Shown here piece by piece: positions 9,720-18,624 of a stretch of 64,000 bases of DNA. Within the stretch, counting starts at the first letter, position 1, and every line of letters begins with the position of its first letter. The notes beneath the pieces are model-generated. The model did not search any database and was not told where the DNA came from. It saw only the letters and a program-made list of their open reading frames with translations. The stretch covers positions 1 through 64,000 of the forward strand of contig JBMOGA010000005.1 of the NCBI GenBank assembly GCA_049318625.1, read 5' to 3'. Both the position numbers and the translations under genes were made by a program. Origin of the DNA: JBMOGA01 sp049318625 (lineage in GTDB: Bacteria > Pseudomonadota > Alphaproteobacteria > Rhizobiales > Hyphomicrobiaceae).

Positions 9720-10112
9720 TCAACCAGAAACGAAAGACATGACCGCCCCGGCGCCGTCCAGGCTCCGAACAGGGGCGGCGGAGCCGTGGACCGGCGCCGG
9801 CTCACGAACTGGACGCACCGGCAGCATTCGCCCCGCATCTTTGGCCGGCCGCTCGCTTTCCTCGATCTCGGCGGCGGCAATGGCGCGGGCGAGCGCGTCC
9901 CGCAGGGCCTTCGCCGACTCGAGCGTCAACTCGACCGCCGCCCGTGCGCCCGGCGGCAGGCCCCGGTTGATGAAGTCGATGGTGATCGCGTCGTCCAGCA
10001 GGGCGTGGCGGGCATGGTCGTAGGCCACCACGGCGTCGGTCACCGGAAACCACGCCTCCCCGCCCTTCGCCATGCCGTCAGCGGGGACGATCTCGACAAT
10101 CGAAGTGCACAT
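9720..10112 (-). CDS. DUF6295-like small protein
   Basis: A 130-residue protein. Residues 1-90 have the look of the DUF6295 family (start MCTSIVE, then WFPVTDAVVAYDHARHA, TIDFINRGLPPGARAAVEL), and the last 40 residues are a Pro/Ala/Arg-rich tail. Function is unknown. The ATG at 10112 is favoured because the family starts with MCT; the open frame upstream overlaps the neighbouring hydrolase. It lies 8 bases downstream of the dienelactone hydrolase gene, so both are probably one transcript. Confidence 0.65.
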   Translation of the reverse strand: MCTSIVEIVPADGMAKGGEAWFPVTDAVVAYDHARHALLDDAITIDFINRGLPPGARAAVELTLESAKALRDALARAIAAAEIEESERPAKDAGRMLPVRPVREPAPVHGSAAPVRSLDGAGAVMSFVSG

Positions 10113-10120
10113 GGCGTCAC

Positions 10121-10867
10121 CTATTTCGCGAGATGCCGGCCGAAGAACGCGAACACCTTGGACCAGCCGTCGAGCGCCTGCTCCACCCGATACATCGGCC
10201 GGTGGTAGTAGAAGATGCCATGGCCGGCGCCATCGTAGCGGAAGAACTCGTAGGCCTTGCCGTGAAGCTTGAGGGCGGCCTCGTGCTGGTCGACCTGCTC
10301 GGGGCTCGGCGCCCGGTCCTCGTTGCCGAAGATGCCGAGCAACGGGCAGGAGAGATCCTTGGTGAGGTCGACCGGGGCGACCGGCGTCTTGTCGTTCAGC
10401 TCCTCCGGACCCATCACCACGCGCCCGCCCCACAGGTCGACGCAGGCGTCGGCGCTCTTGGACCTGCAGGCGAAGAGAAACGCATGCCGGCCGCCCGAGC
10501 AGGAACCGAACACACCGACCTTGCCGTTGTGGCTAGGCACGGCGCGCAGCCATGTGACGGCCCCCTCGGTGTCGCCGATGACCTGGGCGTCAGGCACGCC
10601 GCCCTCGGCGCGCACCTTGGCGGCGACATCGTCCGGGCTGCCCTGGCCGGCCCGCTCGTACAGGTTGGCGCAGATGGCGATGTAGCCGTGGTGGGCGAAC
10701 CGGCGCGTCGCCTCGCAGTACCATTCGCTCCAGCCGGGGAGATGATGGATCAGCACGACGCCGGGGAACGGGCCCTTGCCCGAGGGTTTCGCCACGTAGG
10801 CCGAGATCGGATCGCCCTTGTCACCGCGGATCGTGATGGTCTCCACAGTCATGCCCACATACGCCAT
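10121..10867 (-). CDS. Dienelactone hydrolase family protein
   Basis: A 248-residue alpha/beta hydrolase. It has the usual oxyanion strand (FPGVVLIHHLPGWSEW), a nucleophile elbow with cysteine or serine in GVFGSCSGGRHAF, an acid after strand 7 (LLGIFGNEDRAPS) and the histidine in YDGAGHGIFYYHRP. Dienelactone hydrolases open lactones made in aromatic catabolism, but many members act on other esters. The start at 10867 follows an AAGG motif; an internal ATG at 10852 is possible. It is read with the DUF6295-like gene and divergent from a secreted protein gene. Confidence 0.86.
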   Translation of the reverse strand: MAYVGMTVETITIRGDKGDPISAYVAKPSGKGPFPGVVLIHHLPGWSEWYCEATRRFAHHGYIAICANLYERAGQGSPDDVAAKVRAEGGVPDAQVIGDTEGAVTWLRAVPSHNGKVGVFGSCSGGRHAFLFACRSKSADACVDLWGGRVVMGPEELNDKTPVAPVDLTKDLSCPLLGIFGNEDRAPSPEQVDQHEAALKLHGKAYEFFRYDGAGHGIFYYHRPMYRVEQALDGWSKVFAFFGRHLAK

Positions 10868-10985
10868 CGCCGCGACCTTTGCTGGATGCTCCCCGTCGCG
10901 GGCAGTTGGACGCGGCGCGATCCGGTTGGTCAAGAGGCGGGCCGTCACGAATTTCTTCGCCTCCAATGTTGAATCGCCGGGCGAG

Positions 10986-11396
10986 ATGTCTGAGACTGAC
11001 GGTATGGTTCTGCATGCGCTCTCGAGATCGGTGGTCCTGGCGGCCGCGATGATGACGGCCACTGGCGACGTGCTCGCGCAATACGACCGCAACGGGCGCT
11101 ACGTGCCGTCGCCCATGGGCGTGCCGGCCGATCCCTATGCCCGGGTGGTGCCCAACTACTCCGGCACGCCGGGGCGGGTGACGGGTACGCCGGTCACGCC
11201 GCCGCCGCCCGCTCCCCTCACGGTGCCGCCCCTGACGACGCAGCGGCTCGATCCGCGCGCCGGCACCTTCAGCGCACCATTGGTGCCACTCACCGCCGAC
11301 CAGTGCCAAGAGGGCTGGTCGGTCGAGACGAACATTCCGCGCGTCGAATTCAACCGCCGCTGCAGCAGGATGCGGGCGAAGGCGCCGGCCGAGTGA
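10986..11396 (+). CDS. Small secreted proline-rich hypothetical protein
   Basis: A 136-residue protein, or 130 if ATG 11004 is used. A signal peptide (LHALSRSVVLAAAMMTATGDVLA, cleaved before QYDRN) leads to a Pro/Thr-rich middle (GTPVTPPPPAPLTVPP) and a C-terminal part with two cysteines (DQCQEGWSVETNIP; NRRCSRMRA). I do not recognise the family. It starts divergently from the dienelactone hydrolase gene. Confidence 0.6.
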   Translation: MSETDGMVLHALSRSVVLAAAMMTATGDVLAQYDRNGRYVPSPMGVPADPYARVVPNYSGTPGRVTGTPVTPPPPAPLTVPPLTTQRLDPRAGTFSAPLVPLTADQCQEGWSVETNIPRVEFNRRCSRMRAKAPAE

Positions 11397-11748
11397 TCGG
11401 ACTGATCGAAGATGCGTGCGCAGCGGGCAGCTGCAGGGCCTCGGCACGCCTCACCCGCTGGACCGGGGTGGTGGTCGACGGGGCGGCGTGCCTCGGCCCT
11501 GCATGGGTAGGGTTAACGCGGGCGCCCGGCAAACGGATCGTGTGACCGGCTGACGCGGCCCCGGATCGGCGGCATCCCCGCGGTGGCACCCAGCTCACGC
11601 GTGCCGTCTCTGTGTGTGTAGCCGACTGGCGACTGGGGGCACCGTGGCCGCGCCGCCGCGGTCCTGCAGCCAAAATCAGGACCCAGAGGATACACGCTTG
11701 GCGTTATGTCGTGAATCTGTCACATTTGGTGATTGATGGAGGTGGGCA
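11397..11748. other. Intergenic, nothing recognised
   Basis: About 350 bases between two small secreted-protein genes. No convincing reading frame, RNA or repeat is visible. The end (11738-11745) carries the GGAGGTG ribosome site of the next gene. Confidence 0.5.
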
Positions 11749-12177
11749 ATGATCAGAACCTTCTGCGGGTTCCTGTTCATGGTCGTGGCCGCTGGTTCGG
11801 CCGCGCAGGCGGAGTTCGGCACGCCCGACGCGCCTTTGGAAGATCCTCCGGTCTCTGCCTGGACCCGGCTTCAACCACTCGAGATCGCGGCGCTGCGGGC
11901 CTATCGTCAACATGTGCCGACCGAGGCGCAGGAACTCGGCCAGAAACTTTGGGAGGAGGCACACTCCCATGATGTCGATGCGGTGCCGAGTTGCGGCCGG
12001 GCCTTCGAAACGCTCTCCTACATGCTTCAGGGATTCTCGAGCAGCGCGCGACGCGCGGAGATTCCGATAGATTGGCATCATTTCGCCCCGCAGTATGCGG
12101 AGCGTCGGGCCTCCTGCCTCTCTCAATTGAAGGTCGATGCGTCGGCCTTCCCGCTGCCACCCTGGTTCGGGCGATAG
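11749..12177 (+). CDS. Secreted hypothetical protein
   Basis: A 142-residue protein with a clear signal peptide (TFCGFLFMVVAAGSAAQA, cleaved before EFGTP). The mature part is hydrophilic, with two cysteines (VPSCGRAFETL and RRASCLSQL) that could form a disulphide in the periplasm. A strong GGAGG ribosome site sits just upstream. I recognise no family. Confidence 0.72.
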   Translation: MIRTFCGFLFMVVAAGSAAQAEFGTPDAPLEDPPVSAWTRLQPLEIAALRAYRQHVPTEAQELGQKLWEEAHSHDVDAVPSCGRAFETLSYMLQGFSSSARRAEIPIDWHHFAPQYAERRASCLSQLKVDASAFPLPPWFGR

Positions 12178-12300
12178 TCCCGCCTGTCGGGCCGACCGCA
12201 GGTGCTGGCGGATCGGGCATGCGTGCGCCGCACTCGCCATCCCGTCTCGGTCGGCCTTATGCTGGCGGCGACCAGGGCGGAAGCGGTGAGGAGGCCGGGC

Positions 12301-13092
12301 GTGACGATCGACCCAGAAAAGACTTGTGCGCTGATCTGGCAGCTTTGGCAGGCGGGTGAAGTCGTGGCCGAGTTGCCGCCGGCCCTGCGCCCGGCCACGC
12401 GCGCCGATGGTTATCGCGCGCAAGCATATTTGGAGCCGCGTTCGTCGAAGCCCCGGTTCGGCTGGAAGATCGCGGCGACCAGTGCGGCCGGCCAGGCGCA
12501 TATCGGGGTCGACCAACCGCTCGCCGGCCGGCTGCTGGTGGAGCGCATCCGTGCGCCGGGCGCAAGTGTCAGCATTGCCGGCAACCGGATGCGGGTGTGC
12601 GAGCCGGAGTTCGCGTTCCGCATGAGCCGCGACCTGGCGCCTCGGGTCGCGCCCTACACCGTCGCCGAGGTCATGGCCGCGGTGGGCGATCTGCATCTCG
12701 CGCTGGAACTCCCGGACTCCCGCTTTTCGGACTTCGCCCGGGTCGGGGGCCCCTCGCTGATCGCCGACAATGCCTGCGCCCATGATCTTGTCGTCGGGCC
12801 GGCGGTCACCGCCGACTGGCGCGCAATCGATCTGGCCCAGCACGGGGTCCGGGCCACCGTGACCGGCCGCATCGAGCGCGCGGGCGTCGGCGCCAATGTG
12901 CTGGGCGATCCGCGGATCGCGCTGACGTGGCTCGCGAACGAGCTTTCCGCGCTCGGGCTCACGCTGGGGAGCGGAGAGACGGCGACGACGGGCACCTGCA
13001 TGGTGCCCCTGGAGATCCAGCCCGGCGATCGGGTTACGGCCGATTTCGGTGTACTCGGAACGATCGGCGTCGAGATTGCCGAACCGGCTTGA
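12301..13092 (+). CDS. 2-keto-4-pentenoate hydratase family protein
   Basis: A 263-residue member of the fumarylacetoacetate-hydrolase fold, hydratase branch (MhpD/TesE-like). Visible family marks are FGWKIAATSAAGQAHIGVD, the metal-binding CEPEFAFRM with paired glutamates, and ATTGTCMVPLEIQPGDRV near the end. Such enzymes add water to 2-hydroxypenta-2,4-dienoates in meta-cleavage pathways. I chose GTG 12301 because GAGGAGG (12288-12294) sits 6 bases before it; an upstream extension to 12202 has no such site. It is not next to other meta-cleavage genes. Confidence 0.85.
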   Translation: MTIDPEKTCALIWQLWQAGEVVAELPPALRPATRADGYRAQAYLEPRSSKPRFGWKIAATSAAGQAHIGVDQPLAGRLLVERIRAPGASVSIAGNRMRVCEPEFAFRMSRDLAPRVAPYTVAEVMAAVGDLHLALELPDSRFSDFARVGGPSLIADNACAHDLVVGPAVTADWRAIDLAQHGVRATVTGRIERAGVGANVLGDPRIALTWLANELSALGLTLGSGETATTGTCMVPLEIQPGDRVTADFGVLGTIGVEIAEPA

Positions 13093-13166
13093 GACGGCCG
13101 TAAGCTCGGACGCTGGTCCTACAGGAAGCGTCGCTTCGTACGCGTCCGGAAGTCATGACCGCGCGG

Positions 13167-13604
13167 TCATGGGGTGGCAGGCCGCGGGTACAGGATCATC
13201 TGGGTGCAGCGGAACAGGGCGATGGTCTTGCCGTCGCCCTCGGTCTTGACCGTCGCGTCCCAGATCTGGGTGCTGCCGCCGATGTGCACCGCGACCGCCG
13301 TGCAGGTGATGGCGCCGCTGCGGGCGGTGCCGAGGAAGTTCGCCTTGAGTTCGATGGTGGTGAACCCGGTCGCGCTGGCGGGAAGCGACTTCCAACAGGC
13401 ATAGCCGGCCGACGTATCGGCGAGGGTCACCACGGTGCCGGCGTGCAGGAAGCCGTTGGGGGCCAGGTGATGAGGCTGCACCGTCAGACGCGACGAAAGC
13501 TGGCGATCGCCGACCTCGACGATCTCGATCCCGAGGTATCCCGGCAGGGCGCCGTCTCCGAACCGTTGGAAGAACGGAAGATCCTTGGCGTGCTCGGTGT
13601 GCAT
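13167..13604 (-). CDS. PaaI-type hotdog thioesterase
   Basis: A 145-residue hotdog-fold protein. The region APNGFLHAGTVVTLADTSAG is the PaaI/YbgC-type HGG-like loop with the catalytic acid on the long helix, and ANFLGTARSGAITCTA is the following strand pair. It would hydrolyse small acyl-CoA or aryl-CoA thioesters in the cytosol. It lies 45 bases downstream of the GST gene, probably in the same transcript. The physiological substrate is not evident. Confidence 0.85.
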   Translation of the reverse strand: MHTEHAKDLPFFQRFGDGALPGYLGIEIVEVGDRQLSSRLTVQPHHLAPNGFLHAGTVVTLADTSAGYACWKSLPASATGFTTIELKANFLGTARSGAITCTAVAVHIGGSTQIWDATVKTEGDGKTIALFRCTQMILYPRPATP

Positions 13605-13649
13605 GATCGGGCTCCTTGCTCGCGTGGCCGGGGGCAGGTCGGCAGGCGT

Positions 13650-14276
13650 TCAGCCCGGGACGTGGAACGGCTGCATGACCGACTGGAAAACCGGCAGCCC
13701 CTCGAGGCGGGCCGCATGGGCGCCGAGTGCCGGATAATCGTTCAATGCCACCAGACCGGGGTGGGACTCGGCGACGAACCGCAGAGCGGCGGCAACGGCG
13801 ATATCGGCATGTCCGATGCGGTCGCCGAACCAGTAGTCGGTCGCCCGGCTGGCGCGATCGGTTTCGAGCGCGGCGAGCACGCCCGTGATCTGGGCGCGGC
13901 AGCGATCGACCCAGACGGCGGAGACTTCCTTGTGGAGCCGCTTTTCGTAGAACAGACTGACCGCCTTGTCGGCCAAGCCCGTCGCCAGTGCGGCGACCTT
14001 GAGGGCGCGGCGGCGGGCCGGCTCGGCGGCCGGGACCAGGGCGCGCCCAGCCGGCACCAGACTGTCGACATGATCGAGGATGGCATGGCTCTCGATCAGC
14101 ACCTCGCCGTCGTCCAGCACCAGGACCGGCACGCGCACGAGCGGGTTGTAGGGCCGGATCCTCTCGGCGTCGCCGAACACCGACCAGGGCCGATGCTCGA
14201 ACGGCAGTCCGTACAGCGTCAGGGCAACGCCGACGCGGCGGACGAAGGGTGAGTCGTACTGGCCGATCAGGATCAT
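13650..14276 (-). CDS. Glutathione S-transferase family protein
   Basis: A 208-residue GST. The N-terminal thioredoxin-like domain starts ILIGQYDSPFVRRVGVAL, where Ser9 sits at the usual catalytic position. It contains the cis-proline/glutathione-contact motif RVPVLVLDDGEVLIESHAIL, followed by the all-helical C-terminal domain with GDRIGHADIAVAAALRF. This matches soluble beta/zeta-like bacterial GSTs. The substrate is unknown. It is followed by the thioesterase gene on the same strand. Confidence 0.9.
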   Translation of the reverse strand: MILIGQYDSPFVRRVGVALTLYGLPFEHRPWSVFGDAERIRPYNPLVRVPVLVLDDGEVLIESHAILDHVDSLVPAGRALVPAAEPARRRALKVAALATGLADKAVSLFYEKRLHKEVSAVWVDRCRAQITGVLAALETDRASRATDYWFGDRIGHADIAVAAALRFVAESHPGLVALNDYPALGAHAARLEGLPVFQSVMQPFHVPG

Positions 14277-14336
14277 GGTGGCACTCGGGTTTCTATGCTG
14301 ACGCGCGGAAGCCGGCCGGCATGCGTTGCCGCCCGG

Positions 14337-14870
14337 TCAGTCGAGTTTGCGGTAGTAGAAGCTGGCGGCGCAGGTTCCGCCCTGCGGCCACAGTGCATAG
14401 TCGGGGATCACCCCGACGCGTGTCCAGCCGAGGCGCTCGTAGAGCCGCTCGGCATCGCTGCTGGCGGTGTCGAGGACGAGCAGGGTCTTGCCGGCGGCCC
14501 GTGCGCAATCCTCGGCGGCGCGCATCAGCGCGGCTCCCAAACCGCGCCGCCTCGCCCGGCGGTGGACCAGCATCTTGGAGATGTCCGCCCGATGCGGCTG
14601 GTTCTCCGGCTGGGCGTGAACGACCTGCACCGTGCCGACGATGCCCGACTCATCCTCCGCGACCAGCAGCACCCGCGTCCCATTCGCGACATCCCGGGCG
14701 ACACCGCGCCAGTATTCGGTCGCTTTCGTCAGGGCGAGCGGGAGCATAAAGTTGACGGATGCTCCGCCGTCGACGCAATCGATCAATACGTGCGCGAGGT
14801 CGCTGATCTCAGCCTCGGTCACATGGGTGAGCTGGCGCACGTCGTGGCGCGCAGTGCGCGTGGCGGTCAT
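14337..14870 (-). CDS. GNAT family N-acetyltransferase
   Basis: A 177-residue acetyltransferase. It shows the GNAT core: GIVGTVQVVHAQPEN (strand 4), KMLVHRRARRRGLGAALM (acetyl-CoA pyrophosphate loop, R/Q-x-x-G-x-G/A) and AERLYERLGWTRVGVIPDYAL. Members of this subgroup acetylate small amines or antibiotics, but the acceptor cannot be read from sequence. ATG 14870 is preferred over the upstream ATG at 14894. It may be read with the GST and thioesterase genes downstream. Confidence 0.88.
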   Translation of the reverse strand: MTATRTARHDVRQLTHVTEAEISDLAHVLIDCVDGGASVNFMLPLALTKATEYWRGVARDVANGTRVLLVAEDESGIVGTVQVVHAQPENQPHRADISKMLVHRRARRRGLGAALMRAAEDCARAAGKTLLVLDTASSDAERLYERLGWTRVGVIPDYALWPQGGTCAASFYYRKLD

Positions 14871-15024
14871 CCGATCACCTCTCACCGGCAGCACGGCTCC
14901 GTGCCAAGACTTCTCCTCCTGCCGCCCCGCCGGTCACCGGCCACGGCGAGCCCGGCCGGGCGGGGCAGCAGTTTCGGCGAGGGGAAAGCATTCCCCGGCC
15001 TCAGTCAACAGGGCGCGCGCCGGC

Positions 15025-15756
15025 TCAGGCGTCGGTGAGCTTGAGCAGGATATCGGCGTACCACGCGCAGTTCAGCCCCAGCGCTTCATCCAAACCCAGG
15101 TTGCGGGCGCCGACGTCGAGGCGGGCCGAGTGGACGCCGAGCAGCTTCCAGGGAAGATCCTGCTTCCCCGCCGCCGGCGTGGTGTCGCGCATGACCACCG
15201 GCGCGCCGCTGGTGCCGCGGTGCGTGCGGGCGTCGGTGAGAAAATAGCCGAGGCCCTGGAACCGCAGGCCGAACGACGACGCGATGACGGCGTGACGGAC
15301 CACGGGCATATGGTGCAGCGTGTCGTGGAAGCCGAGCGGGAAGCCGACGATCAACAGCGAACTGCCGACCTCGATCGGCTCGGTTGGACCGTAGAGTTGC
15401 TCCGGCGTGAAGGCGGAATAGACCGTGGTCGGGGGCAGACGCGCGCGATCGAGTTCGATCACCGCCACGTCGATTTCGCCCGCCGAGTCGAGCCCCTGAC
15501 GCCAGGCGCTCTTGCCGTCCCGGTAGAGCGGGATCGAGAAGCCGATGGATTTCGACAGGTCGACCGGGTCGGTGTGGAGTTCGATCTCCATCCGATCGGG
15601 GAAATGCTTGCTCGGCCGGTCGATCATCACGTGCCGGCTCGTCACCAGGAACAGGCGGCTGTCGCGCGCGAAGAAAAAGCCGCTGGCGTTGGTGAGCGCG
15701 CGCTGCCCGTCGAATGTGAGTACGCGGGCGGCCGTCATCAAAATGGATTCGATCAT
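15025..15756 (-). CDS. Cytoplasmic trypsin-like serine protease domain protein
   Basis: A 243-residue protein of the chymotrypsin fold with an apparently intact triad: His42 (FLVTSRHVM), Asp96 (GEIDVAVIEL) and Ser183 (HRGTSGAPVV). Glycine-rich strand motifs (SSLLIVGFPLGFHD) also fit. There is no signal peptide or membrane anchor, unlike DegP/HtrA, and no PDZ domain. Such stand-alone soluble members occur in bacteria with unknown targets. It appears monocistronic. Confidence 0.8.
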   Translation of the reverse strand: MIESILMTAARVLTFDGQRALTNASGFFFARDSRLFLVTSRHVMIDRPSKHFPDRMEIELHTDPVDLSKSIGFSIPLYRDGKSAWRQGLDSAGEIDVAVIELDRARLPPTTVYSAFTPEQLYGPTEPIEVGSSLLIVGFPLGFHDTLHHMPVVRHAVIASSFGLRFQGLGYFLTDARTHRGTSGAPVVMRDTTPAAGKQDLPWKLLGVHSARLDVGARNLGLDEALGLNCAWYADILLKLTDA

Positions 15757-15931
15757 GGTCGACCTGTCTCGTTAGCGCCCGCCGTCGGCGTCCGATGCGC
15801 CCGCGCGCCCGGAGCGATGCAGCCTGCGCGCCGCGAACCGATGAGGGCCGCGCGCGCGACCATCCTATGCTGAAACACCGAAGGAACCGAGGCCGACCGT
15901 GCGGCGGCCCCGCCAGGCCCGGCGCCGCACC

Positions 15932-15962
15932 AAGAAAGCCCCGCCGCACGATGCGGCGAGGC
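15932..15962 (-). terminator. Intrinsic terminator of the 25-codon gene
   Basis: On the minus strand an 11-bp stem (15952-15962 paired with 15938-15948, one G-T wobble) with a 3-base loop is followed by TTTCTT. It lies 30 bases after the stop of the small gene at 15993-16070, as expected for a rho-independent terminator of that gene. Confidence 0.7.
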
Positions 15963-15992
15963 CCCTGGAGATCGGATTCGCGGCAAGCTCGC

Positions 15993-16070
15993 TCAGTTCG
16001 TCTTCTGCGGCTTCTGCAGTTGACCGCGGCGGGTCATGGCGGCCTTGAGGACGATCAAATGTGTCAGCAT
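15993..16070 (-). CDS. 25-residue small protein gene
   Basis: A very short reading frame starting MLTHLIVLKAAMTRR and ending in a Lys/Gln-rich tail. It would give a hydrophobic N-terminal helix followed by a basic tail. Three things support it as a real gene: an AAGGAG ribosome site 6 bases before the ATG, a compact size, and a clear intrinsic terminator just after the stop. I know no function. It stands alone between the protease gene and the HMG-CoA-lyase-like gene. A regulatory leader peptide or small RNA with an incidental frame is an alternative. Confidence 0.5.
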   Translation of the reverse strand: MLTHLIVLKAAMTRRGQLQKPQKTN

Positions 16071-16269
16071 GAGAGGCTCCTTCTTGGGGGGCAGCGGGGA
16101 TTCGGGCCGCTGGAACCGTTCACGCTAGATCCACCCCCATGGTGGCGCTGTTCCCGGCGGAACAGGGTCCGGACATGGCGCCGACCTGGCGGGCCGCCGC
16201 CGATTTGACAGGACGGAAGCCGGCCGGACAGAACAGTCCGAAAGGCCAGAGAATTTGCGAGGACTTGCG

Positions 16270-17241
16270 ATGGCTCGTGCTGCCCGCCCTATCGATATCG
16301 TGGTCAGCGAGGTCGGTCCCCGCGACGGTCTCCAGAGCGTCGGACGGACCATGCCGACAGCCGCCAAGATCCCTTGGATCGAGGGCCTCGCCGCGGCCGG
16401 CCTGCCAGAGATCGAGGTCGGCTCGTTCGTCAATCCGCGCCTGCTGCCGCAAATGGCGGATGCGGCCGAGGTGGTGGCGGCGGCGATCGGGCTACCCGCT
16501 ACGAACATCCTCGCCCTGGTCCCCAACCTCAAGGGCGCCGAGCGGGCGTTTCAGGCCGGTGTGCACACCGTCACCCTGCCGGTGTCGGCCTCGCACCGGC
16601 ATTCGATGGCGAACATCAATAGGACTCCGGACCAGGCGGTCGCCGAGGTGGCCCGGGTGTGCCGGTCGCGCGATGCGCTGCCCGGCGATCACATTCCCGG
16701 GCGGGGGCGCCCGCGTGTCGAGGCTGGGATCTCCACCGCGTTCGGGTGCACCTTGGAGGGCATGGTGCCGGAAGACCGGGTGATGGAACTGGCCAGCCAA
16801 CTGGCGCGGGCCGGCGCCGATACGGTCAATCTTTCCGATACCACCGGGATGGGCAATCCGACCGAGGTGCGGCGGATGTTTCGCCGTCTGCGCCGCGAAC
16901 TCGGCGACCGCGCCGGTGGCGCGCATCTGCACAACACCCGCGGCCAGGGGCTGGCCAACGTCGTGGCCGCGCTCGATGCGGGCGTCACCACGTTCGATTC
17001 CTCGCTCGGCGGCCTCGGCGGCTGTCCCTACGCGCCCGGCGCCAGCGGCAACATCGTCACCGAGGATCTGGTCTACCTGCTCGAGGCGATGGGGCTTAGG
17101 ACCGGCGTCGACATCGACGGGCTGCTAGCCGCCCGCGCTCTGCTCCTGGCGGGGCTGCCGGGAGAGACGCTCTACGGCCACGTCGCGGATGCCGGCTTGC
17201 CGAAAGGCTTCGTGCCGGCCAGTTCACGGAACACAGCATGA
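16270..17241 (+). CDS. Hydroxymethylglutaryl-CoA lyase family protein
   Basis: A 323-residue HMGL-like TIM-barrel lyase. Metal and active-site motifs are present: SEVGPRDGLQ at the N-terminus, the HLHNTRGQG pair of histidines, and the cysteine loop GGCPYAPGASGNIVTEDL. It would cleave 3-hydroxy-3-methylglutaryl-CoA or a similar 3-hydroxyacyl-CoA (for example citramalyl-type) to acetyl-CoA and a keto acid. GAGGAC lies just before ATG 16270; ATG 16255 is an alternative. It overlaps the CoA-transferase gene by ATGA, so the pair likely works on one acid: activation by CoA transfer, then cleavage. Confidence 0.9.
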   Translation: MARAARPIDIVVSEVGPRDGLQSVGRTMPTAAKIPWIEGLAAAGLPEIEVGSFVNPRLLPQMADAAEVVAAAIGLPATNILALVPNLKGAERAFQAGVHTVTLPVSASHRHSMANINRTPDQAVAEVARVCRSRDALPGDHIPGRGRPRVEAGISTAFGCTLEGMVPEDRVMELASQLARAGADTVNLSDTTGMGNPTEVRRMFRRLRRELGDRAGGAHLHNTRGQGLANVVAALDAGVTTFDSSLGGLGGCPYAPGASGNIVTEDLVYLLEAMGLRTGVDIDGLLAARALLLAGLPGETLYGHVADAGLPKGFVPASSRNTA

Positions 17242-18464
17242 CAGGTGCATTGCCGTTGGCGGGGCTGCGTGTCGTCGAGTTCTCGCACATGATCATGGGG
17301 CCATCGGCGGGTCTGATCCTCGGCGACCTCGGGGCCGATGTGATCAAGGTGGAGCCAGTGGGCCAGGGCGACAACACCCGCCGTCTGCCCGGTTCCGGCG
17401 CCGGGTTCTTCCCGACCTTCAATCGCAACAAGCGATCGATCGCGCTCGACCTCAAGCATCCCAAGGGCGTCGCACTGGCGCAGCGGCTGATCGGCACCGC
17501 CGACGTCGTCACCGAGAATTTCCGGCCGGGCACCCTGGAGGCCCTTGGCCTCGGCTATCGCGCCCTGGCGGCGGACCATCCGCGGCTCGTCTATTGTTCG
17601 CTCAAGGGCTTCCTCTCGGGACCCTACGAGGACCGCGCCGCCCTCGACGAGGTCGTGCAGATGATGGGCGGCCTCGCCTACATGACGGGGCCGCCGGGCC
17701 GGCCACTCAGGGCGGGTGCGTCCGTCAACGACATGATGGGCGGCATGTTTGCGGCGATCGGCATCCTTGCCGCCGTGGAGGAGCGGCACCGCACCGGCCG
17801 CGGCCAGGAGGTTCGCAGCGCGCTGTTCGAGAACAACGTGTGGCTGATGGCGCCGCACATGGCGCAATTCGCCGTCACCGGCAGACCCGCAGCTCCCATG
17901 CCGGCCCGCATTTCGGCCTGGGCCGTCTACGACGTCTTCGAAAGTTCGGACGGCCAGCCGGTGTTCATCGGTGTCGTGTCCGATACCCAGTGGTCGGCGT
18001 TCTGCGCCGAATTCGGGCGGTCGGATCTGGCGGTCGATCCGGCGCTCGCCTCCAATGCCAAGCGTGTGGCCGCGCGCGAGCGCCTCATTCCCGAACTCGC
18101 CGCCTTCTTCAAACGGTTCTCGCGCGCCGACCTCGTGGCGCGCTGCGAGCGGGCGCGACTGGCGTTCGCCCCCGTCGCCAGACCGGAGGACCTGTTCGAC
18201 GACCCGCATCTGCAGACACCCGGCGCGATGGTGCCGGTCTCGATGCCCGACGGGCGCACCCTGCCCGTCCCGGCCCTACCGCTGGAAATGGCCGGCGCGC
18301 GGCTCGGGATGCGACGCGACATCCCTCTGGTCGGTGAGCACGGTGCCGAGATCGCGGCCGAGATCGGGCTTAGTCCGGACGAGATTGCAACCTTGGTGGC
18401 CGACGGCGTGCTCGGTGACGGGACGCAGTCGCGGTTGGAAACCGATACCCTACCGTCGACCTGA
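17238..18464 (+). CDS. CaiB/BaiF family CoA transferase
   Basis: A 408-residue family III CoA transferase. The N-terminal LAGLRVVEFSHMIMGPSAG, the KVEPVGQGDNTRRLPG region and the catalytic aspartate in RAGASVNDMMGG are all typical. It moves CoA from a donor thioester to an organic acid. Its ATGA overlap with the HMG-CoA-lyase-like gene and the tricarboxylate importer genes 160 bases downstream suggest that it activates the imported acid. Confidence 0.92.
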   Translation: MTGALPLAGLRVVEFSHMIMGPSAGLILGDLGADVIKVEPVGQGDNTRRLPGSGAGFFPTFNRNKRSIALDLKHPKGVALAQRLIGTADVVTENFRPGTLEALGLGYRALAADHPRLVYCSLKGFLSGPYEDRAALDEVVQMMGGLAYMTGPPGRPLRAGASVNDMMGGMFAAIGILAAVEERHRTGRGQEVRSALFENNVWLMAPHMAQFAVTGRPAAPMPARISAWAVYDVFESSDGQPVFIGVVSDTQWSAFCAEFGRSDLAVDPALASNAKRVAARERLIPELAAFFKRFSRADLVARCERARLAFAPVARPEDLFDDPHLQTPGAMVPVSMPDGRTLPVPALPLEMAGARLGMRRDIPLVGEHGAEIAAEIGLSPDEIATLVADGVLGDGTQSRLETDTLPST

Positions 18465-18624
18465 CGGCGCAAGGATGCCCTTCAGGGCCGCGGTGTTGTA
18501 AGGGCGACGCGCCCGGCCGATACGATGCCAGCAAGGTGCCACGTCACATTCGCATTGCGCCCGGGACGCATGCTAGGATCGAACCAAAGCGACAATCAAT
18601 ACAATGCTCAGGGGGAGATCCGTC

